Source of the DNA: Marinospirillum sp031581385
GTDB lineage: Bacteria; Pseudomonadota; Gammaproteobacteria; Pseudomonadales; Halomonadaceae
Assembly (NCBI RefSeq): GCF_044810985.1
Contig: NZ_CP085242.1
Location: forward strand, 2,728,001-2,792,000
Length of the DNA stretch: 64,000 bases
Reading direction: 5' to 3'
The notes beneath the pieces are model-generated. The model ran no database searches, was not told where the DNA came from, and was given only the letters and a program-made list of their open reading frames with translations. Numbering within the stretch: the stretch's first letter is position 1; each line of letters begins with the position of its first letter. Shown in pieces: positions 16,618-24,955 of the stretch. A program made the position numbers and the translations under genes.

Positions 16618-18136
16618 GGGTCACCTCCTGGCCACTGGACTGGCCAAGTCGCTGGTAAGCCGAGAGGTCTACATGGTTGGCCGAAGTAGCCTCTGGCAGA
16701 CCGTGATCTGGATAACGCCCTTTGCTCCGCGCCTGACGTTCCGCCTCCAGGTAGCGTTTGATCTTGCCAGCGGTAATGCCGGGCCGCTCGGCCAGCTGCA
16801 CAAGCAGCTTTCGATCTTCCGGCTCCAGGTGAGCCAGGATGGATTTCAGGGCAACCAGCTGATCCTTGACGACTCTAGGCTCTGAGCGCCTGATCTGCTG
16901 GCAGAGTGTCTGACCCAGAGCCTTTCCCAGCATTTGACTGATTTCGGTCTCCAGCTGCGCCACCCGAGCTTCCCTGTCCCGGTAGTGGTTGTTGTTCTTG
17001 ATGATGCGCCCCTTTTCCAGGCACAGGGTATGTTCGGCCAGGGTCTCACCAGTGTTTAGGTCGGTAATGACCAGACGGCCTTCCTGCTGCATTACACCGA
17101 CCTGAGATTGCTGCCAGGCCAGAGGCACGGAGTATTTATTGGCTTGGTAGCTGATCAGACCGGTTTTATCCGCACGACGAGTTTCAATCGCCGAAGGCTG
17201 ACGAAGACTGCTGGGGGCCAGGTAAGGCTTCAGCTGAGTTCGTTCTTCGGCCATAAAAACGGTGTGGGGGATCTGGCCGGTGGTGCCATGCTCACGACGG
17301 TTGGCCACTTCATCCAGCCAGTTTTGCAGATGGTCTCTCACGGCTTGTTGACAGGTGAAGTGTTCGCCATAAAAGCAGTCCTGCTTGACGTATTTGACCC
17401 CAGCTTCCACCTTGCCCTTGCTCTGGGGGTCATAGCCTTCACAGGCATGGATTCTAAAGCCTGCGGTGGTGGCATACTGGTAAAAGCGCTGGTTGGCCTC
17501 GATTTCCCGGTATTGCTCCTTGATCACCACCAGCTTGGTCTGGTCATAAACACACTCTTCGGTGATGCCGCCAAAATACCGGAAGGCTTCATCATGCAGT
17601 TGAATAAAGGCCTGGGTATCAAGGGGCTGGAAGCTCAGGCCCACATACATCAGACGCGAGAAAGAGAGCACGAAGACAACAAAGTGAAGGGTGACCTCCT
17701 GATCACCGACCCGAACGCCTCGCAGCTCGCCGGGATCAACCTGACATTGAACACCGGCCACATCATCAATAATGGGTTCAAAGTAGCGAACCTGAGCTAC
17801 AGCCACTTCCTGGCGCAGCTGTTGAATATAACGGCGCAAACTTCGATCAGATGCAGGGATGGAGCCATATTTAGTACGCAGCTTACGAGCAACCTTCACC
17901 GCACTCAGCTTGGGGAACTCACCCAGTAGGTACACCAGATAACTGCGGTAATCATCCAGCTTTTTGCTGCGACTGGGGTCTGATTGCTGACCTTGAATGG
18001 CTTCTTCCGATAGACGCAGATACTTGCGAACGGTATTGCGAGAGATGGACAACTGCTTACTGATGGCTCGGACGGAAAGACCCTGGCCGTTGTCGTGTAG
18101 TGCTTTGATTTTATGAATCACAACCCACTCCTTCAA
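16604..18136 (-). CDS. istA: IS21-family transposase IstA
   Basis: A 510-residue DDE transposase. The N-terminal helix-turn-helix (GLSVRAISKQLSISRNTVRKYL) binds the terminal repeats. The rve integrase core has its acidic triad visible in QVDPGE, VYDQTK and GKVEAGVKY. The C-terminal beta-barrel region follows. It reads leftwards and is followed directly by istB. No frameshift or stop is seen, so the element may still be active. Confidence 0.95.
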   Translation of the reverse strand: MKEWVVIHKIKALHDNGQGLSVRAISKQLSISRNTVRKYLRLSEEAIQGQQSDPSRSKKLDDYRSYLVYLLGEFPKLSAVKVARKLRTKYGSIPASDRSLRRYIQQLRQEVAVAQVRYFEPIIDDVAGVQCQVDPGELRGVRVGDQEVTLHFVVFVLSFSRLMYVGLSFQPLDTQAFIQLHDEAFRYFGGITEECVYDQTKLVVIKEQYREIEANQRFYQYATTAGFRIHACEGYDPQSKGKVEAGVKYVKQDCFYGEHFTCQQAVRDHLQNWLDEVANRREHGTTGQIPHTVFMAEERTQLKPYLAPSSLRQPSAIETRRADKTGLISYQANKYSVPLAWQQSQVGVMQQEGRLVITDLNTGETLAEHTLCLEKGRIIKNNNHYRDREARVAQLETEISQMLGKALGQTLCQQIRRSEPRVVKDQLVALKSILAHLEPEDRKLLVQLAERPGITAGKIKRYLEAERQARSKGRYPDHGLPEATSANHVDLSAYQRLGQSSGQEVTHGAA

Positions 18137-18304
18137 AACCCTTCCCCTTAATCATCATCGTTGAGGGAAGGTACTGGTTTTGGTGGCCAAAGCCACCTTG
18201 GGGGTGGGTCAAAATTAATGGCCAGAAGCGGGTCAGTTTAGTTGGCCATTAACACTCTCCGGCTGCACTGAAATGAACCATCCCTGAGCAACCGGCCCTT
18301 TCTC

Positions 18305-18376
18305 ATGCTCAGGTTCAAACACTATGGCTACAACCAGACGGCGATGGTGGTCATCAATTATCAGGATCAGTTGCAG
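18305..18376 (+). pseudogene. N-terminal scrap of an IS1182-like transposase
   Basis: Starting at ATG 18305, 24 codons read MLRFKHYGYNQTAMVV followed by INYQDQLQ. From memory this resembles the opening of IS1182-type transposases (M-RFK-Y-Y-Q...). The similarity then stops and a higB tail begins about 15 bases later. It appears to be a deletion relic joining an old insertion to the toxin gene. Confidence 0.45.
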
Positions 18377-18390
18377 CAGTCTGACACCCT

Positions 18391-18453
18391 TGGGTTTGCT
18401 TCCACTGGACCAAGGCTGGCGCGGAAGACGTTGAAATTGTTGATTACCATTAG
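18391..18453 (+). pseudogene. C-terminal remnant of a HigB/RelE-type toxin
   Basis: Frame 18391-18453 reads WVCFHWTKAGAEDVEIVDYH and then a TAG stop. It matches the end of HigB toxins, which finish in a VDYH-like motif. The stop overlaps the TAGGAGGT ribosome site of higA, the normal higB-higA junction. The first three quarters of the toxin, including most of the RNase fold, are gone. An in-frame TGA lies just upstream at 18382. Confidence 0.7.
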
Positions 18454-18463
18454 GAGGTAACTC

Positions 18464-18772
18464 ATGCGCAACCTTGATGCTGTAACGCCAGGCGAGTTAC
18501 TGAAGGAGGAGTTCCTTGAGCCTATGGGCATTTCTCAATATCGTCTGGCCAAAGAAATTGGGGTGCCAGCCCAGAGGATCGGTCAGATTATTGCTGGTAA
18601 GCGTTCGATAACCGCAGACACGGATCTACGACTTTGTCGTTTCTTTGGTTTGTCCAATGGCTATTGGTTGCGAGCTCAGGCTGCCTACGACATTGAGATT
18701 GCAGAAGACGCCCTTGAGGATCAGCTAAAGAATATTCGTCCGTGGAGGGCTGTATCCGAAATCAGAGCATGA
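18464..18772 (+). CDS. higA: HigA-family antitoxin (Xre-type), now without its toxin
   Basis: A 102-residue helix-turn-helix antitoxin. It shows the HigA hallmark opening (TPGELLKEEFLEPMGIS) and the Xre helices ISQYRLAKEIGVPAQRIGQIIAGKR. An AGGAGGT ribosome site precedes the ATG. It would neutralise HigB and repress the higBA promoter, but only a tail of higB remains upstream. HigBA pairs are frequent integron cassette cargo, which fits its place after the third cassette boundary. The protein itself looks complete. Confidence 0.88.
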   Translation: MRNLDAVTPGELLKEEFLEPMGISQYRLAKEIGVPAQRIGQIIAGKRSITADTDLRLCRFFGLSNGYWLRAQAAYDIEIAEDALEDQLKNIRPWRAVSEIRA

Positions 18773-18794
18773 CCCGGGCGTAATTTGCTCTGAA

Positions 18795-19403
18795 CTAAAC
18801 CACCAGCCCTTCTGCCAGATGCCGCCATTGTACCGGCCATTCGTGGGTTGGGGGGCGTCTGAAGCCGCTGCGTACATACTGAACGATGCGGCCTTCGACG
18901 ATGGCGAGCAGCATGCTGGCGGCGGCTGTGGTGGAAAGGGCGACCTTCTTGCCTTCACGAATTTCCGTTTCCCTGAGCACTTGTTTGATCTGGCTTTCAA
19001 TCCGGTCAAACAGGCGGGTAATGCGATTGCGCAGCTCTTCATCCTCTCCCACCAGGGCATCGCCGGTCAGCAGACGGCAGAGGCCGGGGTTGTGCTCGGC
19101 AAAGCCGAGCAACAGGGTCAGCAGGTGCTCACAACGAATCAGGGTTGCACTCTGCTCTTTCAGGATCAGGTTGATGCGGGTAAACAGGCTGTCTTCAATA
19201 AACTCGATCAGACCTTCAAACATTTTGGCCTTGCCGGGAAAATGCCGATACAGGGCGGCTTCGGAAACGCCCACCTTTTTAGCCAGGGAAGCGGTGGTGA
19301 TCTTGCTTTCCTGGTTTTCCAGCATGAGGGCCAGCGCCTGAAGGATTTCATCCTTGCGCTGAGACTTCTTTTTACGAGTTGTTGTTGAAGACGGGTTGTC
19401 CAT
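18795..19403 (-). CDS. slmA: nucleoid occlusion factor SlmA (TetR family)
   Basis: A 202-residue TetR-fold DNA-binding protein that blocks FtsZ ring assembly over the chromosome. The N-terminal HTH reads TTASLAKKVGVSEAALYRHFPGKAKMF, as in E. coli SlmA. The C-terminal ligand-fold domain includes EGRIVQYVRSGFRRPPT. It is the last gene of the coaBC-dut-algC-argB-slmA run, 13 nt after argB. Its end lies 22 nt from higA, so the cassette island stops just short of it. Confidence 0.93.
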   Translation of the reverse strand: MDNPSSTTTRKKKSQRKDEILQALALMLENQESKITTASLAKKVGVSEAALYRHFPGKAKMFEGLIEFIEDSLFTRINLILKEQSATLIRCEHLLTLLLGFAEHNPGLCRLLTGDALVGEDEELRNRITRLFDRIESQIKQVLRETEIREGKKVALSTTAAASMLLAIVEGRIVQYVRSGFRRPPTHEWPVQWRHLAEGLVV

Positions 19404-19416
19404 GTTGACCTACCTG

Positions 19417-20328
19417 TTAACTGGATGTTTGATTGGTGATCAGGGTACCCACACCGGCGTTGGTGAAAATTTCCAGCAGGGTGGCATGGGGAACACGGCC
19501 ATCAATGATGTGTGCGGCTTGAACGCCATCTTTAACAGCATCCAGGGCACAACGGATTTTGGGCAGCATGCCACCATAGATGGTGCCATCGGCAATCAGG
19601 GCGTCCACTTCCTGCGTGGACAGGCCGGTCAGCACCTTGCCTTCCTTGTTTTGCAAGCCAGCGACATTGGTCAGCAGGATGAGTTTTTCTGCTTTCAGGG
19701 CATCGGCAATCTTGCCTGCCACCAGGTCTGCATTGATGTTGTAGGAAGCGCCCAGGGCATCGACCCCGATGGGGGCAATGACCGGAATAAAGTCGCGGCT
19801 GGTCAGCATTTCTATCAGGGAAGTATCCACGGATTCCACTTCGCCGACATGACCGATATCAATGATTTCCGGAGCGGTCATCTCCGGGGTCTGGTGCTCC
19901 ACCTTGAGTTTTCGGGCCTTGATTAACTGGCCGTCTTTGCCGGTCAGGCCTATGGCTTTGCCACCGGCCAGGTTGATCTGGTTGACGATTTCCTTGTTGA
20001 CCAGGCCGCCGAGAACCATTTGTACAACGTCCATGGTTTGGCTGTCGGTGACTCTCATGCCGTTGACAAAGCGGGACTCAATATTCAGCCGCTGCAGGAG
20101 TTCACCGATCTGGGGGCCACCGCCATGCACCACAACCGGGTTGATGCCGACTTCCTTGAGCAGTACCACATCCCGGCAGAAAGAGTCTATCAAATCATCT
20201 TCGGTCATGGCATTGCCGCCATACTTGATGACCAGGGTTTTGCCGGAAAACTTCTGGATATAGGGCAGGGCTTCCGACAAAACCTTAACGGTGGTTTGTG
20301 GGCTGTTTACAGATGAAGTCTGGGTCAT
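19417..20328 (-). CDS. argB: acetylglutamate kinase
   Basis: A 303-residue amino-acid kinase that phosphorylates N-acetyl-L-glutamate, the second step of arginine synthesis. Motifs seen are the phosphate-binding KYGGNAM near residue 35, the VVHGGGPQIG loop, and the C-terminal GGMLPKI lysine region of the family. It has the N-terminal extension found in the arginine-inhibited hexameric enzymes. It lies 14 nt after algC in a housekeeping operon. Confidence 0.96.
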   Translation of the reverse strand: MTQTSSVNSPQTTVKVLSEALPYIQKFSGKTLVIKYGGNAMTEDDLIDSFCRDVVLLKEVGINPVVVHGGGPQIGELLQRLNIESRFVNGMRVTDSQTMDVVQMVLGGLVNKEIVNQINLAGGKAIGLTGKDGQLIKARKLKVEHQTPEMTAPEIIDIGHVGEVESVDTSLIEMLTSRDFIPVIAPIGVDALGASYNINADLVAGKIADALKAEKLILLTNVAGLQNKEGKVLTGLSTQEVDALIADGTIYGGMLPKIRCALDAVKDGVQAAHIIDGRVPHATLLEIFTNAGVGTLITNQTSS

Positions 20329-20342
20329 GATTCAGGGCTCAA

Positions 20343-21722
20343 TTAATAGTCAAAAGTCAAAGCAGGATCAATAGCTTGCAATGCCTGGCGGAAGCGTTCA
20401 GCAATCAGGTTCAGGGCTTCCTGGGTCTGGCCTTCAAAGCGTAAAACCAGAACCGGGGTGGTGTTGGATGCACGGCACAACCCCCAGCCATCGGTGTAGT
20501 CGACACGAATACCGTCCAGGGTGGTTTTCTGCCCATCACCGAATTCTCCTTCATTGGCCAGGCGTTCGACCAGAGCAAATTTGTTTTCATCGGTAACGGT
20601 GATGTTGATCTCAGGCGTGGAAATATTCTGTGGGAAGCGGTCGAAAAAGGCATCGGCATCCACTTCCTGTTTGGCCAGAATTTCCAGCAGACGGGCTGCA
20701 GCATAGAGGCCATCGTCGAAGCCGTACCAGCGTTCCTGAAAGAAGATATGCCCGCTCATTTCCCCGGCCAGCAAAGCGCCACTGGCTTTCATTCTGGCTT
20801 TGATGAGGGAGTGGCCGGTGCGGTACATTTCCGGCTCACCGCCCGCCTTCTGGATGACATCGCCCAGTTTTCCGGTGCATTTGACATCATAAATGATTTT
20901 GGCACCGGGGTTGCGCTCCAACAGGTCTTCAGCAAAGGCCATCATCAGATGATCCGGGTAGATCAGGCGGCCTGAAGGGGTAATCACACCCACTCGGTCA
21001 CCATCGCCATCAAACCCCAGGCCCAGATCGGCCTTTTGTTCTTTCACGGTGGCAATCAGATCCTGAAGGTTTTCCGGCTTGCCGGGGTCAGGGTGGTGGT
21101 TGGGGAAGGTGCCATCAATTTCGGTGAACAGGGGGATGACTTCACAGCCCAGTTCCTGCATCAGGCGGGGAGCCAGCTCACCGGCCACACCATTGCCGGT
21201 GTCCACGACCACTTTCAGGGGGCGGCTCAGTTGCACGGATTCCAGAATGGCTTTCAGGTAATCTTCACTGACATCCCGGCTTTTCTCAAAGCCTTCACCG
21301 TATTTGAAATCCGTTTCCGTGATGCGGCGGTAGAGATCGCTGATGGCTTCACCTGAAAGGGTTTCGCCAGCCAGTACGCATTTGAAACCATTGTAGTCCG
21401 GTGGGTTGTGGCTGCCGGTGACCATGATTCCTGATTGCGTACCCTGCAGATAGTGGGTGGCAAAATACAGAGTGGGGGTGGGCACCATGCCAATATCGAT
21501 GATGTCTCTGCCGGTGGCAAGGATGCCTTCCTTCAGGGCCGCGATCATGTCCGGGCCGGAAATTCGACCGTCACGGGCAACAACGATGGCTGTTTCACCT
21601 CGGGCAGCGGCTTCAGAGCCAAGAGCCAAGCCAATTTGTTTGACGATTTCAGGTGTCAGAGTTTTGCCGACGATGCCACGAATATCATAAGCGCGAAAAA
21701 TGGAAGCAGGTACTTCAGTCAT
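20343..21722 (-). CDS. algC: phosphomannomutase/phosphoglucomutase (AlgC type)
   Basis: A 459-residue alpha-D-phosphohexomutase supplying mannose-1-P and glucose-1-P for LPS and exopolysaccharide. The catalytic serine S104 is in MVTGSHNP, the Mg-binding loop is GFDGDGDRVGV, and the sugar-binding GEMSGH motif is present. The C-terminal phosphate loop (RASNTTPVLVLRFEG) is intact. The size matches Pseudomonas AlgC without the long N-terminal membrane extension sometimes seen. It sits between dut and argB, as in pseudomonads. Confidence 0.95.
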   Translation of the reverse strand: MTEVPASIFRAYDIRGIVGKTLTPEIVKQIGLALGSEAAARGETAIVVARDGRISGPDMIAALKEGILATGRDIIDIGMVPTPTLYFATHYLQGTQSGIMVTGSHNPPDYNGFKCVLAGETLSGEAISDLYRRITETDFKYGEGFEKSRDVSEDYLKAILESVQLSRPLKVVVDTGNGVAGELAPRLMQELGCEVIPLFTEIDGTFPNHHPDPGKPENLQDLIATVKEQKADLGLGFDGDGDRVGVITPSGRLIYPDHLMMAFAEDLLERNPGAKIIYDVKCTGKLGDVIQKAGGEPEMYRTGHSLIKARMKASGALLAGEMSGHIFFQERWYGFDDGLYAAARLLEILAKQEVDADAFFDRFPQNISTPEINITVTDENKFALVERLANEGEFGDGQKTTLDGIRVDYTDGWGLCRASNTTPVLVLRFEGQTQEALNLIAERFRQALQAIDPALTFDY

Positions 21723-21745
21723 GCAGGAATCCTCTTTGATTGCAA

Positions 21746-22210
21746 TCAGTGGCGACCGGAGCTGCCAAACCCACCGGCACCTCTTTGGCTGTCGGTGAAG
21801 TCATCAACCACTTCCAGTTGCGCCTGGATCACTGGAACGATGACGTACTGAGCCAGGCGCTCTCCCGGTTCCAGGGTGAAGGGCTTTTGCCCGCGATTCC
21901 AGACGGAAATCATCAGCTCGCCCTGGTAGTCAGAGTCAATCAGACCCACCAGATTGCCCAGTACGATGCCATGTTTATGGCCCAGACCGGAACGGGGCAG
22001 GATCATGCCAGCTAGGCCTGGATCAGCCAGATGAATGGCCAGCCCGGTGCGCACCAGTTGGGTATCGCCGGGGTTCAGTTCCAGAGGTTCATCCAGCAGG
22101 GCGCGCAGATCCATACCGGCAGAGCCTTCGGTGGCATAGCTGGGCAGAGGCAGGTCGCTGCCGATGCGCGAGTCGAGAATTTTTACCGCGAGCTTGGGAT
22201 GCTGGTTCAT
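21746..22210 (-). CDS. dut: dUTP diphosphatase
   Basis: A 154-residue homotrimeric dUTPase that removes dUTP and yields dUMP for thymidylate synthesis. The conserved motifs are seen in order: AGMDLRA, PRSGLG, GLIDSDYQGE, and GERLAQ. The C-terminal RGAGGFGSSGRH arm closes over the active site. It lies 4 nt after coaBC, the usual neighbour in gammaproteobacteria. Confidence 0.97.
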   Translation of the reverse strand: MNQHPKLAVKILDSRIGSDLPLPSYATEGSAGMDLRALLDEPLELNPGDTQLVRTGLAIHLADPGLAGMILPRSGLGHKHGIVLGNLVGLIDSDYQGELMISVWNRGQKPFTLEPGERLAQYVIVPVIQAQLEVVDDFTDSQRGAGGFGSSGRH

Positions 22211-22213
22211 GGC

Positions 22214-23452
22214 TTATTGTTTGTCCTGATTGGCTTGGTAGAGTTTGCAGATTTCCAGTAATAACTGCTGGCTGAGTTGTTGCTTGCTGGCCTGGGGAAG
22301 CTCCAGGCGGTGGATTGTCCGGGCCTGGCGATACAGTAGGGTGACACGGTTGTCATCACTGCCAAAGCCTATATTGGTGTCACTGACATCATTTGCCACG
22401 ATGGCATCCAGGTTTTTCCTCTCCAGTTTCTGGCGGGCGTAGTCTTCGACCTTCTGGGTCTCGGCGGCAAAACCCACACAAAAGGGACGAGGTTGGCTGT
22501 TGGCGATGGTGGCCAGTACATCCGGGTTTTCCACCAGCTTTAAAACCAGCTCTTTTTGATCCTGCTGTTTTTTGATTTTGTGTCCGGCGACTTCTTCTAC
22601 CCGGTAGTCGACTACAGCAGCGCAGGCAATAAAGATGTCGGTGTCGGCCTGAACGTTCTGGCAGGCCGTGAGCAATTCCTGGGTGGTGGTGATTTTTTGG
22701 CGCTGAACTCCCGGTGGGGTGGGTAGATCAACGGGGCCGCTGATCAAGGTCACCTGGGCACCCAGTTCCGCCGCCGCTGCAGCCAGGGCATACCCCATCT
22801 TACCGGAACTGTGGTTGGACAGGTAACGCACCGGGTCCAGGGGTTCCTGAGTGGGGCCAGCGGTGATGGTGATTTTCAGGCCCTGGGCTGGCAGGTCTTG
22901 TTTGGTCTGGAAGAGGCCTTCTATCCGGCTGAAAAGTTCCTCAGGTTCGGGCATGCGTCCGGGACCCAGATCACCGCAGGCCTGTTCGCCTTCAGCGGGA
23001 GGCAGAAGATGATAGCCGAGTTCTTGCAATAGAACACAATTGCGTTGAGTGGCCGGGTGCTGCCACATGCCCTGGTTCATGGCTGGAGCCAGATGCACAG
23101 GAGCGGAAGTGGCCAGGCAGAGGGTGGTCATCAGGTCATTGGCCATCCCCACAGCTAGGCGGGCCATCAGATCGGCGCTGGCCGGGGCAATAAAAACCAG
23201 ATCAGCCCAGCGGGCCAGCTCTATGTGCCCCATGCCCGCTTCGGCTTCTTCATCCAGCAGGGCGTCATGCACCGGATGTCCGGTCAGAGCCTGAAACGTT
23301 AACGGCTGGATAAAAGCCTTGGCCCCTTCGGTCATCACCACCCTGACTTCTGCGCCTGCTTTGACCAGCAAGCGGGCCAGATACGCGGTCTTGTAGGCAG
23401 CTATGCCACCGCTGATACCCAGAAGCACTTTTTTGTTGATCAGACCTGTCAT
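22214..23452 (-). CDS. coaBC: bifunctional phosphopantothenoylcysteine decarboxylase / synthetase
   Basis: A 412-residue coenzyme A biosynthesis enzyme. The N-terminal CoaC flavoprotein half (about 1-190) opens with GISGGIAAYKTAYLARLL and contains the PAMN..MW substrate clamp. The C-terminal CoaB half (about 190-405) contains ITAGPTQEPLDPVRYLSNHSS and the VKxN-like NDVSDTNIGFGSD region. It is first in the leftward operon with dut, algC, argB and slmA, and diverges from radC. Confidence 0.96.
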   Translation of the reverse strand: MTGLINKKVLLGISGGIAAYKTAYLARLLVKAGAEVRVVMTEGAKAFIQPLTFQALTGHPVHDALLDEEAEAGMGHIELARWADLVFIAPASADLMARLAVGMANDLMTTLCLATSAPVHLAPAMNQGMWQHPATQRNCVLLQELGYHLLPPAEGEQACGDLGPGRMPEPEELFSRIEGLFQTKQDLPAQGLKITITAGPTQEPLDPVRYLSNHSSGKMGYALAAAAAELGAQVTLISGPVDLPTPPGVQRQKITTTQELLTACQNVQADTDIFIACAAVVDYRVEEVAGHKIKKQQDQKELVLKLVENPDVLATIANSQPRPFCVGFAAETQKVEDYARQKLERKNLDAIVANDVSDTNIGFGSDDNRVTLLYRQARTIHRLELPQASKQQLSQQLLLEICKLYQANQDKQ

Positions 23453-23533
23453 GGATCAATTAACCCAGCTGAAAAAGGACGCTAACCTTACCATGTTTTG
23501 GCATTTGCTGAGAAATGAACAAGGAGGTTAGCC

Positions 23534-24208
23534 ATGGGTATTAACCACTGGCCTGCTGACGAAAGGCCCAGAGAAAAACTCCTGGAAAAGGGGGCAGCCA
23601 GTCTTTCCGATGCGGAATTGTTGGCGATTTTTCTGCGCACGGGTGTGACGGGAAAAAGTGCCGTGGATCTGGCGCGACACCTGCTGAATGAGTTCGGAGG
23701 TCTGCGCCCTCTGTTAACTGCCAGCCAGACGGAATTCTGCCAGCACCTGGGTCTGGGTTCTGCCAAGTTTGCCCAGTTGCAGGCGGTCCTGGAAATGGCA
23801 CAGCGCCATCTTGAAGCGGAACTGAAAAGAGGGGAAGGCCTGACCAGCCCGGAAGCCGCAGGGCGTTATCTGAAAATGCAATTGCGTGATCTGCCCCATG
23901 AAGTTTTTGCTCTGCTGTTGTTGGATAATCAGCACCGAGTCCTGCATTTTGAGACCCTGTTTCGTGGCACGCTGGATGGAGCTTCCGTTTATCCCAGGGA
24001 AGTCGTCAAACTGGCGCTTGCGCATAATGCCGCAGCCGTAATTCTGGCTCATAATCATCCCTCCGGAATTGCCGAACCCAGTGGCTCGGATGAGCAGATT
24101 ACCCGGCGGCTGAAAGAGGCGCTGGCGCTGGTGGAAGTCCGGGTTCTGGATCATTTGCTGATTGGTGATGGAGAACCTGTGTCTTTTGCCGCCCGAGGTC
24201 TGCTATAA
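23534..24208 (+). CDS. radC: RadC-family JAB/MPN-domain protein
   Basis: A 224-residue protein. An N-terminal UPF0758 helix-hairpin region (about 1-100) is followed by an MPN/JAMM domain with the metal-binding signature HNHPSG...SDEQIT near residues 175-188. Members are annotated as DNA repair proteins, but a direct repair role is doubtful and the biochemical activity is unsettled. The AAGGAGG-like site 8 nt before the ATG supports this start. The promoter of rpmB overlaps its stop codon. Confidence 0.93.
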   Translation: MGINHWPADERPREKLLEKGAASLSDAELLAIFLRTGVTGKSAVDLARHLLNEFGGLRPLLTASQTEFCQHLGLGSAKFAQLQAVLEMAQRHLEAELKRGEGLTSPEAAGRYLKMQLRDLPHEVFALLLLDNQHRVLHFETLFRGTLDGASVYPREVVKLALAHNAAAVILAHNHPSGIAEPSGSDEQITRRLKEALALVEVRVLDHLLIGDGEPVSFAARGLL

Positions 24209-24209
24209 T
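24201..24209 (+). promoter_or_regulatory. extended -10 promoter for rpmB-rpmG
   Basis: TGCTATAAT forms an extended -10 box overlapping the radC stop. No strong -35 is seen, which extended -10 promoters tolerate. The rpmB start lies 135 nt downstream, leaving a long leader. Confidence 0.55.
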
Positions 24210-24343
24210 ACGCGCGCTTTTTCCTGAAACTCGTTTTTTCGTTAAAACCCAAGGTATTGCTTGTCTGCAAGCGGCCTTTTTGGTATAAAGCGCCCTTTCA
24301 TTTTTCCATCACCTTGCGCCCTAAGATCGACTGGAGGCACACA

Positions 24344-24580
24344 ATGTCCATGGTTTGCCAAGTTACCGGCAAGAAGCCGCTAACTGGGAACAACGTTTCC
24401 CACTCACAGCGTAAGACGCGTCGTCGTTTTATGCCCAACCTTCACGTTCACCGTTTTTGGGTTGAATCCCAGAAGCGTTTTGTCAAACTGCGCGTTTCCA
24501 CCAAGGGTCTGCGTTTGATTGATAAGCTGGGCATTGACCAGGTTCTGGTTGATATCCAAAAACGTGGCGAAAAAGTTTAA
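24344..24580 (+). CDS. rpmB: 50S ribosomal protein L28
   Basis: A 78-residue ribosomal protein, the standard length. The ATG at 24344 follows CTGGAGG, and the protein opens MSMVCQVTGKKP with the family's NNVSHSQRKTRRRF stretch. Only one Cys is present, so it is a zinc-independent type. It is followed 19 nt later by rpmG, the near-universal arrangement. Confidence 0.98.
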   Translation: MSMVCQVTGKKPLTGNNVSHSQRKTRRRFMPNLHVHRFWVESQKRFVKLRVSTKGLRLIDKLGIDQVLVDIQKRGEKV

Positions 24581-24599
24581 GCCCTAAGGAACCGGAACT

Positions 24600-24755
24600 A
24601 TGCGTGAGAAAATCAAACTGGTATCGAGTGCTGGCACAGGCCACTTCTATACCACTATGAAAAGCAAGCGTAACACCCCCGAAAAACTGGAGCGTAACAA
24701 GTATGATCCAGTAGTACGTAAGGTTGTACCTTACAAAGAAGCAAAAATTAAATAA
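24600..24755 (+). CDS. rpmG: 50S ribosomal protein L33
   Basis: A 51-residue protein starting MREKIKLVSSAGTGHFY and ending in KEAKIK. No CxxC zinc ribbon is present, so it is the Cys-minus form usual in gammaproteobacteria. The start follows CTAAGGA. It is closed by a strong terminator 21 nt downstream. Confidence 0.97.
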   Translation: MREKIKLVSSAGTGHFYTTMKSKRNTPEKLERNKYDPVVRKVVPYKEAKIK

Positions 24756-24776
24756 TTTGCTTCGGTGTGTTGCCTG

Positions 24777-24810
24777 AAAAACCCGGACTGGAAACAGCCC
24801 GGGTTTTTTT
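24777..24810 (+). terminator. Rho-independent terminator after rpmBG
   Basis: The stem AAAAACCCGG/CCGGGTTTTT has an inner CTG/CAG pair around GAAA and ends in seven T residues. Two more hairpins follow, GCGGCA/TGCCGC (24819-24836) and GGTCGCCA/TGGCGACC (24840-24857), the second followed by TTT. Confidence 0.9.
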
Positions 24811-24881
24811 CGTTTAAAGCGGCAAAAAAATGCCGCTCAGGTCGCCACTTGGCGACCTTTGTCAGTGGCTATAAACAAGGT

Positions 24882-24908
24882 TAAAGTTCAGTCAGGGTAA
24901 GTCGACGA
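24882..24908 (+). promoter_or_regulatory. sigma-28 (FliA)-type promoter for fliD
   Basis: TAAAGTTC, 11 bases, then GTCGACGA fits the flagellar consensus TAAAGTTT-N11-GCCGATAA (7 of 8 and 5 of 8). It lies 47 nt before the fliD start, and the window encodes FliA itself at 55254. Confidence 0.7.
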
Positions 24909-24955
24909 GGTAATCAAGAGCAGAAAATTCATCGGTAAAAGATTTGGGTGATGTT

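Larger units (their letters stand above)
15818..18254 (-). mobile_element. IS21-family insertion sequence with 5-bp target duplication
   Basis: A 2437-bp element. The left end TGTCAATGGCCA and the right end TGGCCATTAACA are inverted copies, ending in the TG...CA typical of IS21. CTCTC occurs immediately outside both ends (15813-15817 and 18255-18259), a target duplication of 5 bp. TTGACCCACC is repeated at 15836-15845 and 15860-15869 and in inverted form near the right end, matching the multiple terminal repeats of the family. It interrupts the leader of the third cassette. Both genes look intact. Confidence 0.92.

Noticed and set aside
18764..18795. Terminal attC of the third cassette at CTCTGAAC after higA
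   Set aside because: The expected inverse core is GCCTGAAC; the sequence does not match and no paired arm follows before slmA ends.
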